Positions 47,528 to 60,297 of a DNA stretch of 64,000 nucleotides are shown here, piece after piece. Position 1 is the stretch's first letter; the number at the start of each line of letters is the position of its first letter. The stretch lies in contig OY756961.1 in assembly GCA_963580455.1 (NCBI GenBank), positions 13,125,001-13,189,000 on the forward strand. The letters are read 5' to 3'. A program made the position numbers and the translations under genes. Origin of the DNA: Euonymus europaeus (lineage: Eukaryota > Streptophyta > Magnoliopsida > Celastrales > Celastraceae). Below the pieces are notes generated by a model, which saw only the letters and a program-made list of their open reading frames with translations, had not been told where the DNA came from and made no database searches.

Positions 47528-49759
47528 ATTTGTCATAGAAAGTTGGTGTTTTGGAATCTAGGAAGCTTATACTCGTAAAATTTGACATAGAAGAACAATA
47601 AAAAGTCTATCCCGAGCAACTTTGATGGTCCGAAGTTGCTCAACTCTCTCTATGGAGGAGCTCTTAACGGTTTTTTCTATTTGTCATAGAAAGTTGGTGT
47701 TTTGGCATCGAAATAATCTATGAAGCTTATACCCGTAAAATTTGACATATGAGAACAATACAAAATGTACACCGAACAACTTTGATGGTCCGAAGTCGCT
47801 GAATTTTCTCAATGGAGGAGCTTTTAACGGTTTTGTCCATTTGTCATAGAAAGTTGGTGTTTTGGCATCGAAATAATCTAGGAAGCTTGTACTCGTAAAA
47901 GTTGACAAAGAAGAACAATAAAAAGTATATCCCGAGCAACTTTGATAGTCCGAAGTTGCTCAACTCTCTCTATGGAGGAGCTCTTAACGGTTTTGTCCAT
48001 TTGTCATAGAAAGTTGGTGTTTTCGCATCGAAGTAATGTAGGAAGCTTATACTCGTAAAAGTTGACAAAGAAGAACAATAAAAAGTATATCTCGAGCAAC
48101 TTTGATAGTCCGAAGTTGCTCAACTCTCTCTATGGAGGAGCTTTTAACGGTTTTGTCCATTTGTCATAGAAAGTTGGTGTTTTGGCATCGAAGTAATGTA
48201 GGAAGCTTATACTCGTAAAAGTTGACAAAGAAGAACAATAAAAAGTATATCACGAGCAACTTTGATAGTCCGAAGTTGCTCAACTCTCTCTATGGAGGAG
48301 CTTTTAACGGTTTTTTAAATTTGTCATAGAAAGTTGGTGTTTTGGCATCGAAATAATCTAGGAAGCTTATACTCGTAAAACTTGACATAGAAGAACAATA
48401 AAAAGTCTATCCCGAGCAACTTTGATGGTCCGAAGTTGCTCAACTCTCTCTATGGAGGAGCTTTTAACGGTTTTGTCTATTTGTCATAGAAAGTTGGTGT
48501 TTTGGCATCAATATAATGTAGGAAGCTTATACTCGTAAAATTTGACATAGAAGAACAATAAAAAGTCTATCCCGAGCAACTTTCATAGTCCGAAGTTGCT
48601 CAACTCTCTCTATGGAGGAGCTTTTAACGGTTTTGTCCATTTGTCAAAGAAAGTTGGTGTTTTAACATCGAAATAATCTAGGAAGCTTATACTCATAAAA
48701 TTTGACATATAGGAACAATAAAAAGTGTACACCGAGCAACTTTGATGGTCCGAAGTTGCTCAACTCTCTCTATGGAGGAGCTTTTAACGGTTTTCTTCAT
48801 TTGTCATAGAAAGTTGGTGTTTTGGCATCGAAATAATCTAGGAAGCTTATACTCTTAAAACTTGAAATAGAAGAACAAGAAAAAGTCTATCCCGAGAACC
48901 TTTGATAGTTCGGAGTTGCTCAACTCTCTCTATGGAGGAGCTTTTAACGGTTTTATCTATTTGTCATAGAAAGTTGGTGTTTTGGCATCGAAATACTGTA
49001 GGAAGCTTATACTCGTAAAATTTGACATAGAAGAACAATAAAAATTGTACACCGAGCAACTTTGATGATCCAAAGTCGCTCAACACTCTCTATTGAAGAG
49101 CTTTTAACGGTTTTGTCCATTTTTCATAGAAAGTTTGTGTTTTGGCATCAAAATAATGTAGGAAGCTTATACTCGTAAAAGTTGACATAGAAGAACAATA
49201 AAAAGTCTATCTCGAGCAACTTTGATAGTCCGAAGTTGCTCAACTCTCTTTATGGAGGAGCTTTAAACGGTTTTGTCCATTAGTCGTAGAAATTTGGTGT
49301 TTTAGCATCGAAATAATGTAGGAAGCTTATACTCGTAAAAGTTGACATAGAAGAACAATAAAAAGTCAACACAGAGCAACTTTGATGGTCCGAAGTTGCT
49401 CAACTCTCACTATGGAGGACTCTTTTAACTGTTTTATCCATTTGTCATAGAAAGTTGGTGTTTTGGAATCCAAATAATGTAGGAAGCTTATACTCGTAAA
49501 ATTTGACATAGAAGAACAATAAAAAGTCTATCCCAAGAACCTTTGATATTTCGGAGTTGCTCAACTCTCTCTATGGAGGAGCTTTTAACGGTTTTATCTA
49601 TTTGTCATAGAAAGTTGGTGTTTTGGAATCGAAATAATGTAGGAAGCTTATACTCGTAAAAGTTGACATAGAAGAACAATAAACAGTCTATCCCGAGCAA
49701 CTTTGATCGTCCGAAGTTGCTCAACTCTCTCTATGGAGGAGCTTTTAACGGTTTTGTCT
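47528..49759 (+). repeat. 14-mer HOR copy (2,232 bp), second unit of super-repeat 2
   Basis: Starts: D 47528, E 47679, A 47839, B 47999, B 48159, C 48319, F 48479, H 48639, I 48799, J 48959, K 49119, L 49279, M 49440, N 49600. It has the same private marks as 39873-42104 (CATTTTTCATAG in K, GATATTTCGG in M), at an offset of 7,655 bp. Confidence 0.93.
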
Positions 49760-51991
49760 ATTTGTCATAGAAAGTTGGTGTTTTGGAATCTAGGAAGCTT
49801 ATACTCATAAAATTTGACATAGATGAACAATAAAAAGTCTATCCCAAGCAACTTTGATGGTCCGAAGTTGCTCAACTCTCTCTAATGAGGAGCTCTTAAC
49901 GGTTTTGTCTATTTGTCATAGAAAGTTGGTGTTTTGGCATCGAAATAATCTATGAAGCTTATACCCGTAAAATTTGACATATGAGAACAATACAAAATGT
50001 ACACTGAACAACTTTGATGGTCCGAAGTCGCTGAATTTTCTCTATGGAGGAGCTTTTAACGGCTTTGTCCATTTGTCATAGAAAGTTGGTGTTTTGGCAT
50101 CGAAATAATCTAGGAAGCTTATACTCGTAAAAGTTGACAAAGAAGAACAATAAAAAGTATATCCCGAGCAACTTTGATAGTCCGAAGTTGCTCAACTCTC
50201 TCTATGGAGGAGCTCTTAACGGTTTTGTCCATTTGTCATAGAAAGTTGGTGTTTTGGCATCGAAGTAATGTAGGAAGCATATACTCGTAAAAGTTGACAA
50301 AGAAGAAAAATAAAAAGTATATCCCGAGCAACTTTGATAGTCCGAAGTTGCTCAACTCTCTCTATGGAGGAGCTCTTAACGGTTTTGTCCATTTGTCATA
50401 GAAAGTTGGTGTTTTGGCATCGAAGTAATGTAGGAAGCTTATACTCGTAAAAGTTGACAAAGAAGAACAATAAAAAGTATATCCCGAGCAACTTTGATAG
50501 TCCGAAGTTGCTCAACTCTCTCTATGGAGGAGCTTTTAACGGTTTTGTAAATTTGTCATAGAAAGTTGGTGTTTTGGCATCGAAGTAATCAAGGAAGCTT
50601 ATACTCGTAAAACTTGACATAGAAGAACAATAAAAAGTCTATCCCGAGCAACTTTGATGGTCCGAAGTTGCTCAACTCTCTCTATGGAGGAGCTTTTAAC
50701 GGTTTTGTCTATTTGTCATAGAAAGTTGGTGTTTTGGCATCGAAATAATCTATGAAGCTTATACCCGTAAAATTTGACATATGAGAACAATACAAAATGT
50801 ACACCGAACAACTTTGATGGTCCGAAGTCGCTGAATTTTCTCTATGGAGGAGCTTTTAACGGTTTTGTCCATTTTTCATAGAAATTTGGTGTTTTGGCAT
50901 CAAAATAATCTAGGAAGCTTATACTCGTAAAAGTTGACATAGAAGAACAATAAAAAGTCTATCCCGAGCAACTTTCATAGTCCGAAGTTGCTCAACTCTC
51001 TCTATGGAGGAGCTTTTAACGGTTTTGTCCATTTGTCATAGAAAGTTGGTGTTTTGGCATCAATATAATGTAGGAAGCTTATACTCGTAAAATTTGACAT
51101 AGAAGAACAATAAAAAGTCTATCCCGAGCAACTTTCATAGTCCGAAGTTGCTCAACTCTCTCTATGGAGGAGCTTTTAACGGTTTTATCTATTTGTCATA
51201 GAAAGTTGGTGTTTTGGCATCAATATAATGTAGGAAGCTTATACTCGTAAAATTTGACATAGAAGAACAATAAAAAGTCTATCCCGAACAACTTTCATAG
51301 TCCGAAGTTGCTCAACTCTCTCTATGGAGGAGCTTTTAACGGTTTTGTCCATTTGTCAAAGAAAGTTGGTGTTTTAACATCGAAATAATCTAGGAAGCTT
51401 ATACTCATAAAATTTGACATATAGGAACAATAAAAAGTGTACACCGAGCAACTTTGATGGTCCGAAGTTGCTCAACTCTCTCTATGGAGGAGCTTTTAAC
51501 GGTTTTCTTCATTTGTCATAGAAAGTTGGTGTTTTGGCATCGAAATAATCTAGGAAGCTTATACTCGTAAAAGTTGACATAGAAGAACAAGAAAAAGTCA
51601 ACACCGAGCAACTTTGATGGTCCGAAGTTGCTCAACTCTCACTATGGAGGACTCTTTTAACTGTTTTATCCATTTGTCATAGAAAGTTGGTGTTTTGGAA
51701 TCCAAATAATGTAGGAAGCTTATACTCGTAAAATTAGACATAGAAGAACAATAAAAAGTCTATCCCGAGAACCTTTGATAGTTCGGAGTTGCTCAACTCT
51801 CTCTATGGAGGAGCTTTTAACGGTTTTATCTATTTGTCATAGAAAGTTGGTGTTTTGGAATCGAAATAATGTAGGAAGCTTATACTCGTAAAAGTTGACA
51901 TAGAAGAACAATAAACAGTCTACCCCGAGCAACTTTGATCGTCCGTAGTTGCTCAACTCTCTCTATGGAGGAGCTTTTAACGCTTTTGTCT
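49760..51991 (+). repeat. Rearranged 14-mer HOR copy (2,232 bp), third unit of super-repeat 2
   Basis: Starts: D 49760, E 49911, A 50071, B 50231, B 50391, C 50551, E 50711, A/F chimera 50871, F 51031, F 51191, H 51351, I/L chimera 51511, M 51672, N 51832. It shares AAGTAATCAAGG, ACACTGAACAAC and AAAATTAGACATAG with 42105-44975. Four monomers are missing relative to that copy: G H I after the first F, and one more through the fusion of I with L at 51511. Confidence 0.9.
51511..51671 (+). repeat. Chimeric I/L monomer
   Basis: The left end is class I (CTTCATTTG, AATCTAGG). GAACAAGAAAAAG, private to I, is followed at once by L sequence (GTCAACACCGAG, CTCTCACTATGG, GGACTCTTTTAAC). The region between has L-type GTTGACATAG. 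A second I/L fusion with the AACTTGAAATAG state lies at 59496-59656. Confidence 0.82.
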
Positions 51992-53414
51992 ATTTGTCAT
52001 AGAAAGTTGGTGTTTTGGAATCTAGGAAGCTTATACTCGTAAAATTTGACATACATGAACAATAAAAAGTCAATCCCGAGCAACTTTGATGGTCCGAAGT
52101 TGCTCAACTCTCTCTATGGAGGAGCTCTTAACGGTTTTGTCTATTTGTCATAGAAAGTTGGTGTTTTGGCATCAAAATAATGTAGGAAGCTTATACTCGT
52201 AAAAGTTGACATAGAAGAACAATAAAAAGTCTATCCCGAGCAACTTTGATAGTCCGAAGTTGCTCAACTCTCTCTATGGAGGAGCTTTTAACGGTTTTGT
52301 CCATTAGTCGTAGAAAGTTGGTGTTTTAGCATCGAAATAATGTAGGAAGCTTATACTCGTAAAAGTTGACATAGAAGAACAATAAAAAGTCAACACCGAG
52401 CAACTTTGATGGTCCGAAGTTGCTCAACTCTCACTATGGAGGACTCTTTTAACTGTTTTATCCATTTGTCATAGAAAGTTGATGTTTTGGAATCCAAATA
52501 ATGTAGGAAGCTTATACTCGTAAAATTTGACATAGAAGAACAATAAAAAGTCTATCCCGAGAACCTTTGATATTTCGGAGTTGCTCAACTCTCTCTATGG
52601 AGGAGCTTTTAACGGTTTTATCTATTTGTCATAGAAAGTTGGTGTTTTGGAATCGAAATAATGTAGGAAGCTTATACTCGTAAAAGTTGACATAGAAGAA
52701 CAATAAACAGTCTACCCCGAGCAACTTTGATCGTCCGAAGTTGCTCAACTCTCTCTATGGAGGAGCTTTTAACGGTTTTGTCTATTTGTCATAGAAAGTT
52801 GGTGTTTTGGAATCTAGGAAGCTTATACTCGTAAAATTTGACATAGATGAACAATAAAAAGTCTATCCCGAGCAACTTTGATGGTCCGAAGTTGCTCAAC
52901 TCTCTCTATGGAGGAGCTCTTAACGGTTTTGTCTATTTGTCATAGAAAGTTGGTGTTTTGGCATCGAAATAATCTATGAAGCTTATACCCGTAAAATTTG
53001 ACATATGAGAACAATACAAAATGTACACTGAACAACTTTGATGGTCCGAAGTCGCTGAATTTTCTCTATGGAGGAGCTTTTAACGGTTTTGTCCATTTGT
53101 CATAGAAAGTTGGTGTTTTGGCATCGAAATAATCTAGGAAGCTTATACTCGTAAAAGTTGACAAAGAAGAACAATAAAAAGTATATCCCGAGCAACTTTG
53201 ATAGTCCGAAGTTGCTCAACTCTCTCTATGGAGGAGCTCTTAACGGTTTTGTCCATTTGTCATAGAAAGTTGGTGTTTTGGCATCGAAGTAATGTAGGAA
53301 GCTTATACTCGTAAAATTTGACAAAGAAGAACAATAAAAGGTATATCCCGAGCAACTTTGATAGTCCGAAGTTGCTCAACTCTCTCTATGGAGGAGCTTT
53401 TAACGGTTTTGTAA
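51992..53414 (+). repeat. D K L M N D E A B block
   Basis: Starts: D 51992 (ACATACATGAAC), K 52143, L 52303, M 52464, N 52624, D 52784 (ACATAGATGAAC), E 52935, A 53095, B 53255. The same order with the same private marks is found from 60298, offset 8,306 bp, except that the later copy has two B monomers. Confidence 0.88.
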
Positions 53415-56400
53415 ATTTGTCATAGAAAGTTGGTGTCTTGGCATCGAAGTAATCAAGGAAGCTTATACTCGTAAAACTTGACATAGAAGAACAATAAAAA
53501 TTCTATCCCGAGCAACTTTGATGGTCCGAAGTTGCTCAACTCTCTCTATGGAGGAGCTATTAACGGTTTTGTCTATTTGTCATAGAAAGTTGGTGTTTTG
53601 GCATCGAAATAATCTATGAAGCTTATACCCGTAAAATTTGACATATGAGAACAATACAAAATGTACACCGAACAACTTTGATGGTCCGAAGTCGCTGAAT
53701 TTTCTCTATGGAGGAGCTTTTAACGGTTTTTTCCATTTGTCATAGAAAGTTGGTGTTTTGGCATCGAAATAATCTAGGAAGCTTATACTCGTAAAAGTTG
53801 ACAAAGAAGAACAATAAAAAGTATATCCCGAGCAACTTTGATAGTCCGAAGTTGCTCAACTCTCTCTATGGAGGAGCTTTTAACGGTTTTGTCTATTTGT
53901 CATAGAAAGTTGGTGTTTTAGCATCGAAATAATCTAGGAAGCTTATACTCGTAAAATTTGACATAGAAGAACAATAAAAAGTCTATCCCGAGCAACTTTG
54001 ATGGTCCGAAGTTGCTCAACTCTCTCTATGGAGGAGCTCTTAACGGTTTTGTCCATTTGTCATAGAAAGTTGGTGTTTTGGCATCGAAGTAATGTAGGAA
54101 GCTTATACTCGTAAAAGTTGACAAAGAAGAACAATAAAAAGTATATCACGAGCAACTTTGATAGTCCTAAGTTGCTCAACTCTCTCTATTGAGGAGCTTT
54201 TAACGGTTTTGTCCATTTGTCATAGAAAGTTGATGTTTTGGCATCGAAATAATGTTGGAAGCTTATACTCGTAAAATTTGACATAGAAGAACAATAAAAA
54301 GTCTATCCCGAGCAGCTTTCATTGTCCGAAGTTGCTCAACTCTCTCTATGGAGGAGCTTTTAACGGTTTTGTCCATTTGTCATAGAAAGTTGGTGTTTTG
54401 GCATCAATATAATGTAGGAAGCTTATACTCATAAAATTTGACATAGAAGAACAATAAAATTTGTACAGCGAGCAACTTTGATGATCCAAAGTCGCTCAAC
54501 ACTCTCTATTGAAGAGCTTTTAACGGTTTTGTCCATTTGTCATAGAAAGTTGGTGTTTTGGCATCAAAATAATGTAGGAAGCTTATACCCGTAAAAGTTG
54601 ACAAAGAAGAACAATAAAAAGTATATCCCGAGCAACTTTGATAGTCCGAAGTTGCTCAACTCTCTCTATGGAGGAGCTCTTAACGGTTTTGTCCATTTGT
54701 CATAGAAAGTTGGTGTTTTGGCATCGAAGTAATGTAGGAAGCATATACCCGTAAAAGTTGACAAAGAAGAACAATAAAAAGTATATCCCGAGCAACTTTG
54801 ATAGTCCGAAGTTGCTCAACTCTCTCTATGGAGGAGCTCTTAACGGTTTTGTCCATTTGTCATAGAAAGTTGGTGTTTTGGCATCGAAGTAATGTACGAA
54901 GCTTATACTCGTAAAATTTGACAAAGAAGAACAATAAAAGGTATATCCCGAGCAACTTTGATAGTCCGAAGTTGCTCAACTCTCTCTATGGAGGAGCTTT
55001 TAACGGTTTTGTAAATTTGTCATAGAAAGTTGGTGTCTTGGCATCGAAGTAATCAAGGAAGCTTATACTCGTAAAACTTGACATAGAAGAACAATAAAAA
55101 TTCTATCCCGAGCAACTTTGATGGTCCGAAGTTGCTCAACTCTCTCTATGGAGGAGCTATTAACGGTTTTGTCTATTTGTCATAGAAAGTTGGTGTTTTG
55201 GCATCGAAATAGTCTATGAAGCTTATACCCGTAAAATTTGACATATGAGAACAATACAAAATGTACACCGAACAACTTTGATGGTCCGAAGTCGCTGAAT
55301 TTTCTCTATGGAGGAGCTTTTAACGGTTTTTTCCATTTGTCATAGAAAGTTGGTGTTTTGGCATCGAAATAATCTAGGAAGCTTATACTCGTAAAAGTTG
55401 ACAAAGAAGAACAATAAAAAGTATATCCCGAGCAACTTTGATAGTCCGAAGTTGCTCAACTCTCCCTATGGAGGAGCTTTTAACGGTTTTGTCTATTTGT
55501 CATAGAAAGTTGGTGTTTTAGCATCGAAATAATCTAGGAAGCTTATACTCGTAAAATTTGACATAGAAGAACAATAAAAAGTCTATCCCGTGCAACTTTG
55601 ATGGTCCGAAGTTGCTCAACTCTCTCTATGGAGGAGCTCTTAACGGTTTTGTCCATTTGTCATAGAAAGTTGGTGTTTTGGCATCGAAGTAATGTAGGAA
55701 GCTTATACTCGTAAAAGTTGACAAAGAAGAACAATAAAAAGTATATCACGAGCAACTTTGATAGTCCTAAGTTGCTCAACTCTCTCTATGGAGGAGCTTT
55801 TAACGGTTTTGTCCATTTGTCATAGAAAAAGTTGATGTTTTGGCATCGAAATAATGTTGGAAGCTTATACTCGTAAAATTTGACATAGAAGAACAATAAA
55901 AAGTCTATCCCGAGCAACTTTCATTGTCCGAAGTTGCTCAACTCTCTCTATGGAGGAGCTTTTAACGGTTTTGTCCATTTGTCATAGAAAGTTGGTGTTT
56001 TGGCATCAATATAATGTAGGAAGCTTATACTCATAAAATTTGACATAGAAGAACAATAAAATTTGTACAGCGAGCAACTTTGATGATCCAAAGTCGCTCA
56101 ACACTCTCTATTGAAGAGCTTTTAACGGTTTTGTCCATTTGTCATAGAAAGTTGGTGTTTTGGCATCAAAATAATGTAGGAAGCTTATACCCGTAAAAGT
56201 TGACAAAGAAGAACAATAAAAAGTATATCCCGAGCAACTTTGATAGTCCAAAGTTGCTCAACTCTCTCTATGGAGGAGCTCTTAACGGTTTTGTCCATTT
56301 GTCATAGAAAGTTGGTGTTTTGGCATCGAAGTAATGTAGGAAGCATATACTCGTAAAAGTTGACAAAGAAGAACAATAAAAAGTATATCCCGAGCAACTT

Positions 56401-57896
56401 TGATAGTCCGAAGTTGCTCAACTCTCTCTATGGAGGAGCTCTTAACGGTTTTGTCCATTTGTCATAGAAAGTTGGTGTTTTGGCATCGAAGTAATGTAGG
56501 AAGCTTATACTCGTAAAATTTGACAAAGAAGAACAATAAAAGGTATATCCCGAGCAACTTTGATAGTCCGAAGTTGCTCAACTCTCTCTATGGAGGAGCT
56601 TTTAACGGTTTTGTAAATTTGTCATAGAAAGTTGGTGTCTTGGCATCGAAGTAATCAAGGAAGCTTATACTCGTAAAACTTGACATAGAAGAACAATAAA
56701 AATTCTATCCCGAGCAACTTTGATGGTCCGAAGTTGCTCAACTCTCTCTATGGATGAGCTATTAACGGTTTTGTCTATTTGTCATAGAAAGTTGGTGTTT
56801 TGGCATCGAAATAATCTATGAAGCTTATACCCGTAAAATTTGACATATGAGAACAATACAAAATGTACACCGAACAACTTTGATGGTCCGAAGTCGCTGA
56901 ATTTTCTCTATGGAGGAGCTTTTAACGGTTTTTTCCATTTGTCATAGAAAGTTGGTGTTTTGGCATCGAAATAATCTAGGAAGCTTATACTCGTAAAAGT
57001 TGACAAAGAAGAACAATAAAAAGTATATCCCGAGCAACTTTGATAGTCCGAAGTTGCTCAACTCTCTCTATGGAGGAGCTTTTAACGGTTTTGTCTATTT
57101 GTCATAGAAAGTTGGTGTTTTAGCATCGAAATAATCTAGGAAGCTTATACTCGTAAAATTTGACATAGAAGAACAATAAAAAGTCTATCCCGAGCAACTT
57201 TGATGGTCCGAAGTTGCTCAACTCTCTCTATGGAGGAGCTCTTAACGGTTTTGTCCATTTGTCATAGAAAGTTGGTGTTTTGGCATCGAAGTAATGTAGG
57301 AAGCTTATACTCGTAAAAGTTGACAAAGAAGAACAATAAAAAGTATATCACGAGCAACTTTGATAGTCCTAAGTTGCTCAACTCTCTCTATGGAGGAGCT
57401 TTTAACGGTTTTGTCCATTTGTCATAGAAAGTTGATGTTTTGGCATCGAAATAATGTTGGAAGCTTATACTCGTAAAATTTGACATAGAAGAACAATAAA
57501 AAGTCTATCCCGAGCAACTTTCATTGTCCGAAGTTGCTCAACTCTCTCTATGGAGGAGCTTTTAACGGTTTTGTCCATTTGTCATAGAAAGTTGGTGTTT
57601 TGGCATCAATATAATGTAGGAAGCTTATACTCATAAAATTTGACATAGAAGAACAATAAAATTTGTACAGCGAGCAACTTTGATGATCCAAAGTCGCTCA
57701 ACACTCTCTATTGAAGAGCTTTTAACGGTTTTGTCCATTTGTCATAGAAAGTTGGTGTTTTGGCATCAAAATAATGTAGGAAGCTTATACCCGTAAAAGT
57801 TGACAAAGAAGAACAATAAAAAGTATATCCCGTGCAACTTTGATAGTCCGAAGTTGCTCAACTCTCTCTATGGAAGAGCTTTTAACGGTTTTGTCT
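53415..57896 (+). repeat. Tandem 10-mer of 1.6 kb, two full copies and an 8-monomer third
   Basis: Unit order: C (GTGTCTTGG, AAGTAATCAAGG), E, A, A-like with TTTTAGCATCG, B (AGTCCTAAG), P (AATGTTGG), F/J chimera (AATTTGTACAGCG), K/B chimera (TACCCGTAAAAG), B, B. Copies start at C 53415, C 55015 and C 56617. Spacing is 1,600 then 1,602 bp, the 2 bp being an AA insertion in P at 55815 (CATAGAAAAAGTTGATG). The third copy breaks after K at 57737, where the next monomer (57897) carries GATAGTTCGGAGTTGATC. Confidence 0.93.
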
Positions 57897-58216
57897 ATTT
57901 GTCATAGAAAGTTGGTGTTTTGGCATCGAAATAATCTAGGAAGCTTATACTCGTAAAATTTGACGTAGAAGAACAATAAAAAGTCTATCCCGAGCAACTT
58001 TGATAGTTCGGAGTTGATCAACTCTTTCTATGGAGGAGCTTTTAACGGTTTTGTCCATTTGTCATAGAAAGTTGATGTTTTGGCATCGAAATAATGTAGG
58101 AAGCTTATACTCGTAAAATTTGACATAGAAGAACAATAAAAAGTCTATCCCGAGCAACTTTCATAGTCCGAAGTTGCTCAACTCTCTCTATGGAGGAGCT
58201 TTTAACGGTTTTGTCC
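57897..58216 (+). repeat. Two monomers joining the 10-mer to the F-rich run
   Basis: Monomer 57897 has AATCTAGG, GACGTAGAAG and GTTCGGAGTTGATCAACTC, where the nested palindrome changes to GAGTTGATCAACTC and becomes a perfect 14-bp palindrome. Monomer 58057 is class P. The pair recurs at 63163 and 63323. Confidence 0.75.
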
Positions 58217-59015
58217 ATTTGTCATAGAAAGTAGGTGTTTTGGCATCAATATAATGTAGGAAGCTTATACTCGTAAAATTTGACATAGAAGAACAATAAA
58301 AAGTCTATCCCGAGCAACTTTCATAGTCCGAAGTTGCTCAACTCTCTCTATGGAGGAGCTTTTATCGGTTTTGTACATTTGTCATAGAAAGTTGGTGTTT
58401 TGGCATCAATATAATGTAGGAAGCTTATACTCGTAAAATTTGACATAGAAGAACAATAAAAGTCTATCCCGAGCAACTTTCATAGTCCGAAGTTGCTCAA
58501 CTCTCTCTAAGGAGGAGCTTTTAACGGTTTTGTCCATTTGTCATAGAAAGTTGGTGTTTTGGCATCAATATAATGTAGGAAGCTTATACTCGTAAAATTT
58601 CACATAGAAGAACAATAAAAAGTCTATCCCGAGCAACTTTCATAGTCCGAAATTGCTCAACTCTCTCTGTGGAGGAGCTTTTAACGGTTTTGTCCATTTG
58701 TCATAGAAAGTTGGTGTTTTGGCATCAATATAATGTAGGAAGCTTATACTCGTAAAATTTGACATAGAAGAACAATAAAAAGTCTATCCCGAGCAACTTT
58801 CATAGTCCGAAGTTGCTCAACTCTCTCTAAGGAGGAGCTTTTAACGGTTTTGTCCATTTGTCATAGAAAGTTGGTGTTTTGGCATCAATATAATGTAGGA
58901 AGCTTATACTCGTAAAATTTCACATAGAAGAACAATAAAAAGTCTATCCCGAGCAACTTTCATAGTCCGAAGTTGCTCAACTCTCTCTATGGAGGAGCTT
59001 TTAACGGTTGTCTTC
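58217..59015 (+). repeat. Run of five F or F/G monomers
   Basis: Starts: 58217, 58377 (159 bp, AATAAAAGTC), 58536, 58696, 58856. All have CATCAATATAATG and CTTTCATAG; 58536 and 58856 have G-type TTTCACATAG and follow monomers with CTCTAAGGAGG, so a two-monomer F / F-G unit of 320 bp appears twice (58377-58695 and 58696-59015). Confidence 0.78.
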
Positions 59016-60297
59016 ATTTGTCATAGAAAGTTGGTGTTTTGGCATCAAAATAATCTAGGAAGCTTATACTCGTAAAACTTGAAATAGAAGAACAAGAAAA
59101 AGTCTATCCCGAGAACCTTTGATAGTTCGGAGTTGCTCAACTCTCTCTATGGAGGAGCTTTTAACGGTTTTGTCCATTTGTCATAGAAAGTTGGTGTTTT
59201 GGCATCAATATAATGTAGGAAGCTTATACTCGTAAAATTTCACATAGAAGAACAATAAAAAGTCTATCCCGAGCAACTTTCATAGTCCAAAGTTGCTCAA
59301 CTCTCTCTATGGAGGAGCTTTTAACGGTTTTGTCCATTTGTCAAAGAAAGTTGGTGTTTTAGCATCGAAATAATCTAGGAAGCTTCTACTCATAAAATTT
59401 GACATATAGGAACAATAAAAAGTGTACACCGAGCAACTTTGATGGTCCGAAGTTGCTCAACTCTCTCTATGGAGGAGCTTTTAACGGTTTTCTTCATTTG
59501 TCATAGAAAGTTGGTGTTTTGGCATCAAAATAATCTAGGAAGCTTAAACTCGTAAAACTTGAAATAGAAGAACAAGAAAAAGTCAACACCGAGCAACTTT
59601 GATGGTCCGAAGTTGCTCAACTCTCACTATGGAGGACTCTTTTAACTGTTTTATCCATTTGTCATAGAAAGTTGGTGTTTTGGAATCCAAATAATGTAGG
59701 AAGCTTATACTCGTAAAATTAGACATAGAAGAACAATAAAAAGTCTATCCCGAGAACCTTTGATAGTTCGGAGTTGCTCAACTCTCTCTATGGAGGAGCT
59801 TTTAACGGTTTTATCTATTTGTCATAGAAAGTTGGTGTTTTGGCATCGAAATAATGTAGGAAGCTTATACTCGTAAAAGTTGACATAGAAGAACAATAAA
59901 AAGTCAACACCGAGCAACTTTGATGGTCCGAAGTTGCTCAACTCTCACTATGGAGGACTCTTTTAACTGTTTTATCCATTTGTCATAGAAAGTTGGTGTT
60001 TTGGAATCCAAATAATGTAGGAAGCTTATACTCGTAAAATTAGACATAGAAGAACAATAAAAAGTCTATCCCGAGAACCTTTGATAGTTCGGAGTTGCTC
60101 AACTTTCTCTATGGAGGAGCTTTTAACGGTTTTATCTATTTGTCATAGAAAGTTGGTGTTTTGGAATCGAAATAATGTAGGAAGCTTATACTCGTAAAAG
60201 TTGACATAGAAGAACAATAAACAGTCTACCCCGAGCAACTTTGATCGTCCGTAGTTGCTCAACTCTCTCTATGGAGGAGCTTTTAACGGTTTTGTCT
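59016..60297 (+). repeat. I, F/G, H and doubled L-M block ending in N
   Basis: Starts: I 59016, F/G 59176, H 59336, I/L chimera 59496, M 59657, J/L chimera 59817, M 59978, N 60138. Both M copies carry AAAATTAGACATAG, and both L-type copies carry GTCAACACC, so the L-M pair is duplicated (321 bp). N at 60138 has CGTCCGTAGTTGC, as does N at 51832. Confidence 0.8.
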
